The notes beneath the pieces were generated by a model that was given only the letters and a program-made list of their open reading frames with translations, was not told the DNA's origin and did not search any database. Shown one piece after another: positions 18,464 to 28,537 of a stretch of 64,000 bases of DNA (its first letter is position 1; every line of letters starts with the position of its first letter). The DNA is taken from assembly GCA_002086835.1 (NCBI GenBank), contig MVIG01000014.1:1-64000 (forward strand), read 5' to 3'. Origin of the DNA: Mycolicibacterium porcinum (GTDB lineage: Bacteria; Actinomycetota; Actinomycetes; Mycobacteriales; Mycobacteriaceae). Position numbers and translations under genes: made by a program.

Positions 18464-19765
18464 TCAGCCGAATCGCAGGGCCGGTTCCGGCAGTGAATCG
18501 ACGCCGCGGTGGGCGAACTGCGCCCAGCGAGTACGCATCTCGGCGGAAAGCTGGGGGTCGATCGTCCGCTGCGGACCGAGCATCGGGGCGTCCGCCCAGG
18601 TCTGGGGTGAGCCGAACAGGAACGGCAACTCCATGCAGTGGCAGGCACCCAGCGGGGCGTTGGCCGGTGTCCAGTCGAATCGGTAGGTGCCGACCCGGCC
18701 GCCGTGCGTCCGCCAGGCCTGGGCCAGCCGCTCAGCGGGCCCCGAGAATGCCTGCTTCGTGATCGCCTTCGAACCGGTCCGGACCGCGAGCCGGCCGAGG
18801 ACGGGCACCCGGTTGAGCCGGGTCACCCGCGGGTCCATCGCGACGAACGGCGCCGCGTCGTCCTTGGTGTAGCCGATGAGCAGCTCGATGCGGCCCGCGG
18901 CCGCGGCGACGGCGTCGGGTACGTCGGCGGGTGCGGGCAGCGTCCCCCGACCGAGCCGCGGCGCGAATGCCAGGCCGCCCAGTAGGCCGAAGCCCTGCGC
19001 TGCGGCAACTGCGGCGCCTTCCGCGGCCAGCAATTGTTCGACGCTCGCCTCGGCCGGGTCGGCGCCGGCCAGCGTGGTCGCCATCGCCGACCCCATGGCA
19101 TGTGCCATGTCGTCACGCCCGTCGTCCAACTCCAGCGGCGCGCTCTGCAGGATCGCGCGGTGGAAGAGCCCCTCGGCCTCGTCGGAAAGCATCAGCGACC
19201 AGACGGAGTGCGCACCGGCCGATTGACCGAACGCGGTGACATTGGCCGCGTCGCCGCCGAACGCCGCGATGTTGTCCTGTACCCAGCGCAGCGCCAGGAT
19301 CTGATCGCGCAGTCCGAGGTTGTCCGCACCGACCCCGGGCGGCGCCAGATACCCGAAGATCCCGAGCCGGTAGCTCACGTTGACCACCACGACACTGCCC
19401 GCGCGGGCCAGGGCCGCAGGGTCGTACTTGGCCGACTCACCGCTGCCCGCGACGTAGGCACCGCCGTGGAACCACACCATGACCGGGAGACGTTGCGCAT
19501 CGGCCGGGGCCGTGACCGACAGCACCAGACAGTTCTCGCTGGTCGACAACCCCGCGAGGGCGTCGCCGGTCACCCAGGCCAGGCGCGACGGCCGCTGCGG
19601 GCAGGCCGGGCCGGGCTGCGTCGCGTCCCGAATACCCGACCAGGCCGGCGGCGGCGCGGCGACCGCGAATCGTCGGGCGGTGCCGTACCGCACGCCGCGT
19701 GCGCGTACCAGCCCGTCTTGATGGTCGACCTGGATGGTGCCGCCCTTGATGTGTCGCTCGCGCAC
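18464..19765 (-). CDS. Type B carboxylesterase
   Basis: This is an alpha/beta-hydrolase of the carboxylesterase/para-nitrobenzyl-esterase family. The nucleophile sits in AFGQSAGAHSVW, the oxyanion hole in WFHGGAYVAGSG, and the early SENCLVLSV segment is diagnostic. I chose GTG at 19765, which avoids overlap with the divergent gene at 19816; an ATG at 19846 is in frame but would overlap it. The result is 433 residues, slightly short of the usual 480-530, with the C-terminal part trimmed. It hydrolyses esters, substrate unknown. No signal peptide is visible. Confidence 0.85.
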   Translation of the reverse strand: MRERHIKGGTIQVDHQDGLVRARGVRYGTARRFAVAAPPPAWSGIRDATQPGPACPQRPSRLAWVTGDALAGLSTSENCLVLSVTAPADAQRLPVMVWFHGGAYVAGSGESAKYDPAALARAGSVVVVNVSYRLGIFGYLAPPGVGADNLGLRDQILALRWVQDNIAAFGGDAANVTAFGQSAGAHSVWSLMLSDEAEGLFHRAILQSAPLELDDGRDDMAHAMGSAMATTLAGADPAEASVEQLLAAEGAAVAAAQGFGLLGGLAFAPRLGRGTLPAPADVPDAVAAAAGRIELLIGYTKDDAAPFVAMDPRVTRLNRVPVLGRLAVRTGSKAITKQAFSGPAERLAQAWRTHGGRVGTYRFDWTPANAPLGACHCMELPFLFGSPQTWADAPMLGPQRTIDPQLSAEMRTRWAQFAHRGVDSLPEPALRFG

Positions 19766-19815
19766 GAGCCCAACGCTAGCGTTTACCGCTGCCCACAGCC
19801 GGGCATGCCAACTGC

Positions 19816-20184
19816 ATGTCTGTAACCGCATTTCAGGATCTGCCACTGGCCGACCGGGACCGGGAGTGGGACGGCGATGCCGCCGACAAACGGGTCCGCA
19901 AATGGGCCGGTGCGCAGGACGAACCCAACCAGAAGTACCGCGACGCGCATGTCTGGTACGACAAGGACGAGAAGGACAACTTCACCGCCTACAAGTTGCT
20001 GATCGCCGACGTGGTCGGGGGCAAGCTCGAAGCCGTGCCCCGCGGTGTGATGGCCGCCGGCGGGATCATGGACGGCGCCCGCGGTGGCGTCGACCTCCCG
20101 AAGGACGACATCGACCGTGTGAAGAGCCACCTGGCGAAGTACTACAAGAAGATGGGCGAGACGGCGCCCTGGGACCGCGATTAG
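19816..20184 (+). CDS. Small soluble protein resembling a phage prohead-protease-associated domain
   Basis: This 122-residue protein carries segments I recognise from a domain found in phage head-maturation protease and related phage proteins: WDGDAADKRVRKWA, a tyrosine/lysine-rich middle (NFTAYKLLIADVVGGKLEAV) and KSHLAKYYKKMGETAPW at the end. No protease motif is present, and no other phage gene lies nearby. Base composition looks like its neighbours. It stands alone 13 bp upstream of gluQRS on the same strand, so it may be co-transcribed with it. The function is unknown; a domesticated phage domain is my inference. Confidence 0.7.
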   Translation: MSVTAFQDLPLADRDREWDGDAADKRVRKWAGAQDEPNQKYRDAHVWYDKDEKDNFTAYKLLIADVVGGKLEAVPRGVMAAGGIMDGARGGVDLPKDDIDRVKSHLAKYYKKMGETAPWDRD

Positions 20185-20197
20185 CTAGATTGCGGGC

Positions 20198-21079
20198 GTG
20201 AGCCCAACCCCGGCCGGGCGGTTCGCGCCGAGCCCGTCGGCCGACCTGCACATCGGTAACCTGCGCACCGCGGTGCTGGCCTGGTTGTTCGCCCGGTCCA
20301 CCGGGCGGCGGTTCCTGCTGCGGGTCGAGGACCTCGATGACCGCACATTTCCCGAGATCGGGCACCGTCAGGTGGCCGACCTGGCTGCGATCGGACTGAC
20401 CTGGGATGAGCCGGTGCAATGGCAGACAGGCCACGAGGACCGCTACGACGCGGTGATCGGCGAGCTGTTCGAGCGTGGGCTGTTGTACGAATGCTATTGC
20501 AGCCGAAAGGATATCGCCCAAGCCCCACGCGCGCCGCACGCCCCCGAAGGTGCGTACCCCGGCACCTGCCGTGACCTCACCGAGGCCGAACGCGCTTCGC
20601 GCCGAGCCGAAACCGGTCGCCCACCCGCGCTGCGGCTGCGCACCGACACGTTCGTCGGCACCGTCACCGACCTGCTGCACGGCAGCTACACCGGGATCAT
20701 CGACGACTTCGTGGTGCGCCGCGGCGACCGGGTACCCGCCTACAACCTGGCCGTGGTGGTCGATGACGCCGCCGGCGGTGTCGACCAGGTGGTGCGCGGC
20801 GACGACCTGTTGAGCTCGTCCCCACGGCAGGCCTATCTGGCCCGCCTGCTGGGCTACCCGGAGCCCGTCTACGCCCACGTCCCGCTGGTGCTCAACGAGG
20901 ACGGGGCCCGCCTGGCGAAACGCGACGGAGCGGTCACCCTGGCCGAGGTCGGCGTCGAGCGGGCGCTGGAACAGATCAGCGGATCACTCGGCTGGCCTGC
21001 GCTGGATCTCGACGGCATGCTCGCCCGGTTCGACCCGGCCGCCCTGCCCCGGCATCCGTGGATATATCACCCGGGCTGA
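20198..21079 (+). CDS. gluQ: Glutamyl-Q tRNA(Asp) synthetase
   Basis: This 293-residue paralog of the glutamyl-tRNA synthetase catalytic domain lacks the anticodon-binding domain. The HIGH signature appears as [11 protein letters not shown], the KMSKS-like loop as ARLAKRDGA, and a zinc site is suggested by [10 protein letters not shown] with a later Cys in YPGTCRD. It activates glutamate and attaches it to the queuosine base at position 34 of tRNA-Asp. That needs queuosine-modified tRNA, and a tgt gene lies at 25851-27122 in this window. GTG start, 13 bp after the small upstream gene. Confidence 0.92.
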   Translation: MSPTPAGRFAPSPSADLHIGNLRTAVLAWLFARSTGRRFLLRVEDLDDRTFPEIGHRQVADLAAIGLTWDEPVQWQTGHEDRYDAVIGELFERGLLYECYCSRKDIAQAPRAPHAPEGAYPGTCRDLTEAERASRRAETGRPPALRLRTDTFVGTVTDLLHGSYTGIIDDFVVRRGDRVPAYNLAVVVDDAAGGVDQVVRGDDLLSSSPRQAYLARLLGYPEPVYAHVPLVLNEDGARLAKRDGAVTLAEVGVERALEQISGSLGWPALDLDGMLARFDPAALPRHPWIYHPG

Positions 21080-21123
21080 GCAGAATCCTGCCGAATCCGG
21101 CTCACCCCTGTTAGCGTCCGGCG

Positions 21124-22593
21124 GTGCGCTCCCGACGAATTCCGCTGCTCGGACTTCTGCTGATCGTCACGGTGATGCTGGCCGCGTGTGGAGGCAAAGC
21201 CGGCAATACCGACGAACCGCTGAAGTCGGCCGGCGTGCTGCGGGTCGGCACCGAAGGCGTCTATTCCCCGTTCAGCTACCACGACACCGCCACGGGTCAA
21301 CTCGTCGGCTACGACGTCGACGTCGCCCGTGCAGTCGGCGACAAGCTCGGCGTCAGAGTCGAATTCGTCGAAACACCGTGGGATTCCATCTTCGCCGCGC
21401 TCGAGGCCAACCGGTTCGACGTGGTGGCCAACGAGGTCACCATCTCATCCGAGCGGCAGGCCAAATACGACCTGTCCCAGCCGTACTCGATCGGCGAGGG
21501 CGTCATCGTCACCCGCGCCGACGACAACTCGATCAAGACCCTCGCCGATCTGAAAGGCAAGGTCGCCGCCGAGAACGCCACCAGCAACTGGTCGGAGATC
21601 GCCCGCAAGGCCGGGGCCCGCGTGGAGGCGGTCGAAGGATTCACTCAGGCCATCAAGCTGCTCAACCAGGGCCGGGTCGACGTCGTGGTCAACGACAGCA
21701 TCGCCGTCTACGCGTATCTGGCCGAGACGAACGACACGTCGGTGAAGATCGCGGGCACCGTCGGCGAGAAGAGCGAACAGGGCTTCGCCGCCCGCAAGGA
21801 CAGCGGCCTGCTGCCCGAACTCAACACCGCACTCGACGAGTTACGGGCCGACGGCACGCTGGCCGCCATCTCCCAGAAATACCTCAAGGCCAACGCCTCC
21901 GGCGCGCCCGCGGAAGGGGCCCCGGCTCCACGTTCCACCTGGAAGCTCATCGCCGACAATCTGTGGCCGCTGGCCAAAGCGGCTCTGACGATGACCATTC
22001 CGTTGACCATCATCAGCTTCGCCATCGGCCTGGTGATCGCACTGGCGGTGGCGCTGGCCCGGCTGTCGCCGAATGTGGTGCTGAGCAATATCGCCCGGTT
22101 CTACATCTCGATCATCCGCGGCACCCCGCTGCTCGTGCAGTTGTTCATCGTGTTCTTCGCGCTGCCCGAGTTCGGAGTGAAGATCGACCCGTTCCCGGCC
22201 GCGGTGATCGCGTTCAGCCTCAACGTCGGCGGCTATGCGGCCGAGATCATCCGCTCGGCGATCCAGAGCATCCCGAAGGGCCAATGGGAAGCCGCCGAGA
22301 CGATCGGGCTGAACTACACCGGCACGCTGCGGCGCATCATCCTGCCGCAGGCCGCCCGGGTCGCGGTGCCGCCGCTGTCCAACACCCTGATCTCCTTGGT
22401 CAAGGACACCTCACTGGCGTCGACGATCCTGGTGACCGAACTGCTGCGGCAGGCCCAGATCGTCGCGGCGCCGACGTTCGAGTTCTTCGCGCTCTACGGC
22501 ACCGCCGCGATCTACTACTGGGTGATCTGCCTGGTGCTGTCGTTCGGCCAGAGTCGCCTGGAACGCCGACTGGAAAGGCATGTTGCGCGATGA
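21124..22593 (+). CDS. Amino-acid ABC transporter, fused binding lipoprotein and permease
   Basis: This 489-residue protein joins two transporter parts. The N-terminus is a lipoprotein signal (LLLIVTVMLAACGG, lipidated cysteine in LAAC). Residues about 30-260 are a SBP_bac_3 periplasmic-type binding domain (VLRVGTEGVYSPFSY, ANRFDVVANEVTISSER). From about 275 follow the permease helices with the EAA loop (EAAETIGLNYTGTLRRIILP). It imports a polar amino acid across the cell membrane. The ATPase gene overlaps its stop by 4 bp, so the two are translationally coupled. The GTG start lies 44 bp after gluQ. Confidence 0.9.
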   Translation: MRSRRIPLLGLLLIVTVMLAACGGKAGNTDEPLKSAGVLRVGTEGVYSPFSYHDTATGQLVGYDVDVARAVGDKLGVRVEFVETPWDSIFAALEANRFDVVANEVTISSERQAKYDLSQPYSIGEGVIVTRADDNSIKTLADLKGKVAAENATSNWSEIARKAGARVEAVEGFTQAIKLLNQGRVDVVVNDSIAVYAYLAETNDTSVKIAGTVGEKSEQGFAARKDSGLLPELNTALDELRADGTLAAISQKYLKANASGAPAEGAPAPRSTWKLIADNLWPLAKAALTMTIPLTIISFAIGLVIALAVALARLSPNVVLSNIARFYISIIRGTPLLVQLFIVFFALPEFGVKIDPFPAAVIAFSLNVGGYAAEIIRSAIQSIPKGQWEAAETIGLNYTGTLRRIILPQAARVAVPPLSNTLISLVKDTSLASTILVTELLRQAQIVAAPTFEFFALYGTAAIYYWVICLVLSFGQSRLERRLERHVAR

Positions 22594-23354
22594 CCACAGA
22601 ACGCGAAGACCGGATCGTCGCCACCGATGTGCACAAGGCCTTCGGTGACTTCCAGGTACTCAAGGGCGTCTCGTTCACCGTCCCGCGGGGCACCGCGACC
22701 ACCGTCATCGGCCCGTCGGGTTCTGGCAAGACGACCCTGCTGCGCACCCTGAACGCGCTCGACGTCGCGGACTCCGGGGTGATCCGGGTGGGTGACACCG
22801 AACTCGACTTCGCCAAGCCCGTGCCCAAGGACCAGCTACGCCGCTACCGGGCGCAGAGCGGCTTTGTGTTCCAGTCCCACAACCTTTTTCCGCACAAGAC
22901 CGTGATTCAGAACGTCACCGAGGGTCCGCTGATCGTGCAGAAGCGTCCGCGGGAGGAGGTGCTGGCCGAGGCCGCCGAACTCCTGCGCCAGGTGGGGCTG
23001 GCCGACCAGCAGGACAAGTATCCGTATCAACTCTCGGGCGGCCAGCAGCAGCGCGTCGGGATCGCCCGGGCGCTGGCGCTGAAACCGAAGGTGGTGCTGT
23101 TCGACGAGCCGACCTCGGCGCTGGACCCGGAACTGGTCGGTGAGGTGCTCGCGGTGATCCGCGATCTGGCTGTCGAAGGCTGGACGCTGGTGATCGTCAC
23201 CCACGAAATCCAGTTCGCCCGGCAGGTTTCCGATCAGGTGCTGTTCACCGACCGCGGAGTGATCCTGGAGCAGGGCCCACCCGCTGCGGTGATCGGCGAT
23301 CCCAAGGAAGAACGCACCCGGCAGTTCCTGCAGCGGATCCTCAACCCGCTGTAG
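22590..23354 (+). CDS. Amino-acid ABC transporter ATPase (GlnQ-like)
   Basis: This 254-residue ATPase energises the fused binding protein/permease encoded directly upstream. It has Walker A GPSGSGKTT, a Q-loop in FVFQSHNLFPHKT, the signature LSGGQQQR, Walker B VVLFDEPTSALDPE and the switch histidine in VTHE. All belong to the polar amino-acid (PAAT) subfamily. ATG overlaps the upstream stop (ATGA). No binding protein or permease other than the fused one is nearby, so the transporter is probably two ATPases with two fusion subunits. Confidence 0.93.
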   Translation: MTTEREDRIVATDVHKAFGDFQVLKGVSFTVPRGTATTVIGPSGSGKTTLLRTLNALDVADSGVIRVGDTELDFAKPVPKDQLRRYRAQSGFVFQSHNLFPHKTVIQNVTEGPLIVQKRPREEVLAEAAELLRQVGLADQQDKYPYQLSGGQQQRVGIARALALKPKVVLFDEPTSALDPELVGEVLAVIRDLAVEGWTLVIVTHEIQFARQVSDQVLFTDRGVILEQGPPAAVIGDPKEERTRQFLQRILNPL

Positions 23355-23428
23355 CCTCTCGCGCGGCGCCGACCGCGTGGTCCGATTTCCGCCAGCGTCG
23401 CGACGTGCGCGCCCATAGCGTCACGGGC

Positions 23429-24676
23429 ATGACAGCACAGCCAGAGTTGCATCGAATCACCGTGTGGTTCATGGCGATCGCCGCCGCCCTCGGTACCGCA
23501 GCGATCTATCCACTGCAACCGGCGATATCCGGTGTCGCTGCCAGCCTTGACATCTCGATCGCCCAGGTCGGTATGGCGCTGGCCTGCGGACCCATCGGCT
23601 ATCTGGCGGGGCTCGCGCTGCTGGTGCCGCTCGTCGACCGATTTGCGCCCAAACACATACTCGGCGCTCAGTTCGGGGCGCTGGCCGTCGCGATGGCGGC
23701 CAATGCCGCCGCCGGCTCGCTGTGGATGCTGGCGCTCACCATCGGAATGATCGGCGCCTGTTCCACCGTCGGCGCGCAGTTGAGTTCGATCACCGCGCGC
23801 TTCATCCCGGATGGCCGCCGGGCGACCGCACTGGGCATTGTCACGGCGGGCATTTCGGCAGGGATCATCGGCGGCCGCATCGCTGGTGGCTGGCTGACCG
23901 AAACCTTGGGGTGGCGAGGCGGTCTGCTCGTGTTCGCTGTCGCATTCGCCGTCACCGCACTTGTCGCATTCCGGGTCCTGCCCGGCACGGCCGGTTCGGC
24001 GACCGACAGCTATCTGGCGACGCTGCGCGGTCTGCCCGGCCTGTACCGGCGATTCGCCACCTTGCGCCTCGCCGCGCTCCGCGGTGCACTGTGGTTCTTC
24101 GCATTCTGCGCGGTGTGGGCCGGACTCGCGGTCGCGCTGGCACAGCCGCCGTATTCGTACTCCGCCGAACGGATTGGCCTGTATGCACTCGCCGGCCTGC
24201 TGGGAATCGTCGCGACGCGCATCGCGGGGGTGTGGACCGACCGAGTGGGCGCACGGCGCGTCATGGTGATCGGACTGGCCGTGGCCGCCCTCGCTGCGAT
24301 GGTTCTTGCGGGCTGCCTGGCGAATCCCGTAGTCACCCTGGCCTGCCTGGCCGTGTTCGACGCCGGACTGTTCGCCGCCCAGGTGGCCAATCAGAGCACG
24401 GTCCTGGCCATCGACCCGGCCGCCCCCGCCCGGTTCAACAGCGCCTACATGGTGGTGTACTTCGTGGGCGGCAGCCTGGGTACCGCGTTCGGCGCGGCCG
24501 CCGTGGGATGGCTGGGCTGGCCGGCCACCACAGCCGTCGCCGCCGCGGCGATCGGGGCGGCGCTACTGCTCAGCGGGGCGAGATCTCGACTGAGAACGTC
24601 GACATCCCCCGCAGCGTCAGGTTCGCCTTGTACACCGGATCGGCGGCCAGACGCGCCTGCGGGAACCGCGCGGTGA
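23429..24676 (+). CDS. MFS transporter
   Basis: This is a 12-helix major facilitator of 415 residues. A regular series of hydrophobic segments starts at WFMAIAAALGTAAIYPL, with the loop motif between helices 2 and 3 reading PLVDRFAPKHI and the RFIPDGRRATALGIV region before helix 5. Its substrate is not evident; the topology fits drug or small-metabolite export. ATG at 23429 is preferred over an in-frame GTG 24 bases upstream. The last 36 codons, a hydrophilic tail, lie antisense to the end of the convergent P450 gene. Confidence 0.82.
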   Translation: MTAQPELHRITVWFMAIAAALGTAAIYPLQPAISGVAASLDISIAQVGMALACGPIGYLAGLALLVPLVDRFAPKHILGAQFGALAVAMAANAAAGSLWMLALTIGMIGACSTVGAQLSSITARFIPDGRRATALGIVTAGISAGIIGGRIAGGWLTETLGWRGGLLVFAVAFAVTALVAFRVLPGTAGSATDSYLATLRGLPGLYRRFATLRLAALRGALWFFAFCAVWAGLAVALAQPPYSYSAERIGLYALAGLLGIVATRIAGVWTDRVGARRVMVIGLAVAALAAMVLAGCLANPVVTLACLAVFDAGLFAAQVANQSTVLAIDPAAPARFNSAYMVVYFVGGSLGTAFGAAAVGWLGWPATTAVAAAAIGAALLLSGARSRLRTSTSPAASGSPCTPDRRPDAPAGTAR

Positions 24677-25811
24677 CCGCGGACAACGCCACCGAGGCCT
24701 CCAGCCGGGCCAGTGGAGCGCCCAGGCAGAAATGCGGGCCCTTGCCGAAGCCGATATGCCGGATGTTCTCGCGGTCGGGATCGAACTCGTCGGGCCGCTG
24801 GTTGGCCGCCGGATCGCGGTGGGCAGCCGCCAGCAACAGCAGCATGGTGTCGCCGGCAGGGATCGTGATGTCGCCAATTGTCATGTCTTCACCGGCAATT
24901 CGGCCGACCAACTGGACCGGCGGGTCGTACCGCATGGTCTCCTCGATGATCGCCGAGGCGCGAGAAGCATCCGCACCGAGCGCCGCCCACCGGGCCGGGT
25001 GCCGCAACATCGCCAGCGTCGCGTTGGCGATCAGGTTCACCGTCGTCTCGTGCCCGGCGACGAGCAGCAGGTTGCACGTCGCGACGATCTCGTCCTCGGT
25101 GAGCTGATCCCCCGACTCCTCGACCGCGATCAGCCCCGACATCAGATCCTCGCCGGGGGCACTGCGGCGGGCGTCGATGAGCTCACGCAGATAGTCGTTG
25201 AGCCAGGCTCCGGCCGCCATCTGCTCGTCGAACAGATCGGAGGTGTGTCCGGTCAACGCCAGGAACGGGTCCAGCGCCGAGGCCAGGAGAGCCGAGGCAT
25301 TGCTGAACTTCGGCTCATCCTCGACGGGGACGCCGAGCAACCGGCAGATCACCGCGACCGGCAGCGGGTAGGCCAGGTCGTCGATGACGTTCAGTGACCC
25401 CCGCTGCTCGACGTCGTCCAGCAGCCCGTTCACCAGCTCGGTGATGTCGGGTTCGAGCGCGTGGACCACCTTCGGGACGAAGGCCTTGCTGACCAGCTTG
25501 CGCAGCCGCGTGTGATCGGGCGGGTCCAGGAACAGAAAGCTGGCCGTACCGCGGGGACGAGGCCCCGGATCGGCCGCCAGCTGCCGCTGGGCGATCGTGG
25601 AGTTGCTCCGGTCGCTGCGTGACGCCGGATGCCGCAGCACCTCGTCGCAGTCGGCGAACGACGAGAACACCGTCAGGTTGGACTCGGGCAGGTGCAGCGG
25701 CCCGAGCTCACGGAGCCGGTTGAACGCCGGGTAAGGATCGGCCCGGCAGGCCGGGTCCAGCAGCTGCATGAGCAGGGCCTGCGGGGCCTGATCGTCGGTG
25801 ACGGTCGCCAT
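24570..25811 (-). CDS. Cytochrome P450
   Basis: This is a complete soluble bacterial P450 of 413 residues. The heme ligand is Cys362 in FGKGPHFCLGAPLAR, the I-helix oxygen site is AGHETTVN, and the K-helix ExxR is ETMR. FLFLDPPDHTRLRKLV is the usual C-helix region. It needs a ferredoxin partner, and none is encoded adjacent to it. The substrate is unknown. Its last 35 codons overlap the end of the convergent MFS gene by 107 bp, an unusually long overlap. Tgt starts upstream on the same strand, 39 bp away, so they could share a transcript. Confidence 0.93.
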   Translation of the reverse strand: MATVTDDQAPQALLMQLLDPACRADPYPAFNRLRELGPLHLPESNLTVFSSFADCDEVLRHPASRSDRSNSTIAQRQLAADPGPRPRGTASFLFLDPPDHTRLRKLVSKAFVPKVVHALEPDITELVNGLLDDVEQRGSLNVIDDLAYPLPVAVICRLLGVPVEDEPKFSNASALLASALDPFLALTGHTSDLFDEQMAAGAWLNDYLRELIDARRSAPGEDLMSGLIAVEESGDQLTEDEIVATCNLLLVAGHETTVNLIANATLAMLRHPARWAALGADASRASAIIEETMRYDPPVQLVGRIAGEDMTIGDITIPAGDTMLLLLAAAHRDPAANQRPDEFDPDRENIRHIGFGKGPHFCLGAPLARLEASVALSAVTARFPQARLAADPVYKANLTLRGMSTFSVEISPR

Positions 25812-25850
25812 CTACTTATTGTGCACGCGTAGAAAATGAGGACAGTTCAC

Positions 25851-27131
<1,281 letters not shown>

Positions 27132-27200
27132 TCAACCGGATGCGCGTCCGATTTCCGTCACGGGGGCGGACGCGACCATACTGCGGACGTGAATTTGGTC

Positions 27201-27638
27201 ATGAGCCGCCCCATTGTCATTGCCACCGGATTTGCTGTGTGTCTGGCTGCAGTCGCCGGATGCTCGTCGCAGGAATCGGGTTCTTCCACGAAGTCCGGCC
27301 AGGGCCGGGTCACCTTCGGTCCCAACGACGCCGGCCCGGTCACCGGCGTCGGCTGCGAGACCAAGGACGGGCTGACCACGATCTCCATCGAGGCCAAGAT
27401 GCCGGCCTCCGTGGCGCTGACCGACGGCGAGGCCCCGGTGGTGCAGTCCGTGAACATCGGCGACGTGAATGGCGAAGGGTCATCGCTGACCTACCTCGCC
27501 GGCCTGTCCGGCGCGCCCGTCGTGGCCGCCCGCGACGGCAAGGGCTACACGATCACGGGCACCGGCATGGGCATCGACCCCAACCAGCCGGGCGCACCGG
27601 TGGACATGCCGTTCGACATCGCGGTCACCTGCCCGTAG
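27201..27638 (+). CDS. 19-kDa-type lipoprotein, LpqH paralog
   Basis: This 145-residue lipoprotein has a signal peptide (IVIATGFAVCLAAVAGCSS, lipidated cysteine in AGC) and a small beta-rich domain. Two cysteines spaced as in LpqH (GVGCETK and the final TCP) probably form a disulfide. VVQSVNIGDVNGEGSSLTY and the closing FDIAVTC align with LpqH 370 bp downstream. An in-frame GTG at 27189 is an alternative start. It is expected on the outer face of the cell membrane or in the wall. The last 14 bases overlap the 3' end of a dehalogenase remnant on the other strand. Confidence 0.82.
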   Translation: MSRPIVIATGFAVCLAAVAGCSSQESGSSTKSGQGRVTFGPNDAGPVTGVGCETKDGLTTISIEAKMPASVALTDGEAPVVQSVNIGDVNGEGSSLTYLAGLSGAPVVAARDGKGYTITGTGMGIDPNQPGAPVDMPFDIAVTCP

Positions 27639-27867
27639 CCCGACCGTCGGCCAGGAACTCGGCGATCGCTTCGGCGAGTTCCTCGCCGGCGTCCTCCCGA
27701 TCGTTCCCCATGCAACAACAGGATCCGATCGGCCTCGGCCGAATCGTCCTGTACCCAGGCCACGCGCAGTCGACCACCGTCCGCGTCGCCATATCGGAAT
27801 ACGCTGGCGGGTAAGCGAATTCGGGCAGATCGCGGAAACACCCGTCCGGTGTCCGCAACGTCGGCAT
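27625..27867 (-). pseudogene. Haloalkane dehalogenase remnant, frameshifted and internally deleted
   Basis: Reading leftward from ATG 27867, the peptide MPTLRTPDGCFRDLPEF matches the start of haloalkane dehalogenases. After a shift near 27795 the next frame reads GDADGGRLRVAWVQDD then ILLLHGE, the oxyanion segment normally followed by PSW. The first frame then resumes with DREDAGEELAEAIAEFL, which matches the very end of these enzymes. About 80 codons remain of roughly 290, so most of the hydrolase core with Asp nucleophile, base and His is gone. It cannot encode an active enzyme. Confidence 0.75.
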
Positions 27868-28004
27868 GAGGCTGAACCCCCGACCGCCCCGCGCCCGGGG
27901 CGAACAATTCTTCCAAACCCACGTCCACGACCTGCGCAAACTCCATACTTCTGGCTGACAGCCCGCCACTCATGACGGGCTGCGCAACCGTGAGGAGAGC
28001 AGTG

Positions 28005-28505
28005 GTGAAGCGTGAGTTCCTGGTAGCCGTCGGCGGCGCCGCGATCATCGTCGCAGGCCTATCTGGCTGTTCGTCGAGCGACAAGAAAGACACCTCCAGC
28101 GACACGAAGGCCACGGCAACGGCGTCGGCAAAATCTTCGGCCGAGGCCGGAGGCGCCCAGGCGACGACCGGATCGGGCACCGCCCGCGTCAGCATCGACG
28201 GCAAGGATCACAAGGTCGAGGGCACGGTTGTATGCGCCACGGTCGCGGGCAATGTCAGCCTGACCGTCGGCCAGGGGATGAGCGCTGTCACCGCGACGCT
28301 GAGCGAGGGCGACGCGCCTTCGGTGAGCGCGGTGGCGCTGGGCAATGTCGACGGCATCACCCTCGCCTACTCGCCTGGGATGCCCGGCGGCAGCGCGGAA
28401 GCCACCAAGGATGGCAACAAGTACACGATCAAGGGCGACGCCACCGGTATGGACGGAATGAACCAGGTGACCAAGCCTTTCGAGCTCGAAGTGGCCTGTC
28501 CGTAA
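28005..28505 (+). CDS. lpqH: 19-kDa lipoprotein antigen LpqH
   Basis: The sequence matches the mycobacterial 19-kDa antigen closely. It has an LpqH signal peptide (VAVGGAAIIVAGLSGCSS, lipidation at Cys in LSGC), a Ser/Thr/Ala-rich linker that is glycosylated in the known protein, and then IDGKDHKVEGTVVC, VALGNVDGITLAYS and ATKDGNKYTIKG as in LpqH. GTG at 28005 follows AGGAG by 7 bases; an overlapping GTG at 28002 is less well spaced. 166 residues. It is a surface lipoprotein and TLR2 ligand in pathogens. A strong stem-loop ends the transcript. Confidence 0.93.
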   Translation: MKREFLVAVGGAAIIVAGLSGCSSSDKKDTSSDTKATATASAKSSAEAGGAQATTGSGTARVSIDGKDHKVEGTVVCATVAGNVSLTVGQGMSAVTATLSEGDAPSVSAVALGNVDGITLAYSPGMPGGSAEATKDGNKYTIKGDATGMDGMNQVTKPFELEVACP

Positions 28506-28537
28506 CAAAACACTCACATCTAGCAAACATCTGACAT

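Noticed and set aside
19766..19846. Upstream ATG extension of the carboxylesterase
   Set aside because: It would overlap the start of the divergent small gene at 19816 and adds unrelated sequence before the conserved front.
19816..21079. Prophage remnant
   Set aside because: Only one phage-like domain is present. There is no integrase, portal, capsid or attachment repeat, and the flanking genes are ordinary.
27545..28204. 219-codon minus-strand frame across the lipoprotein genes
   Set aside because: Most of it is antisense to lpqH and its paralog. Only the short dehalogenase-like stretch is meaningful, and that is listed as a pseudogene.
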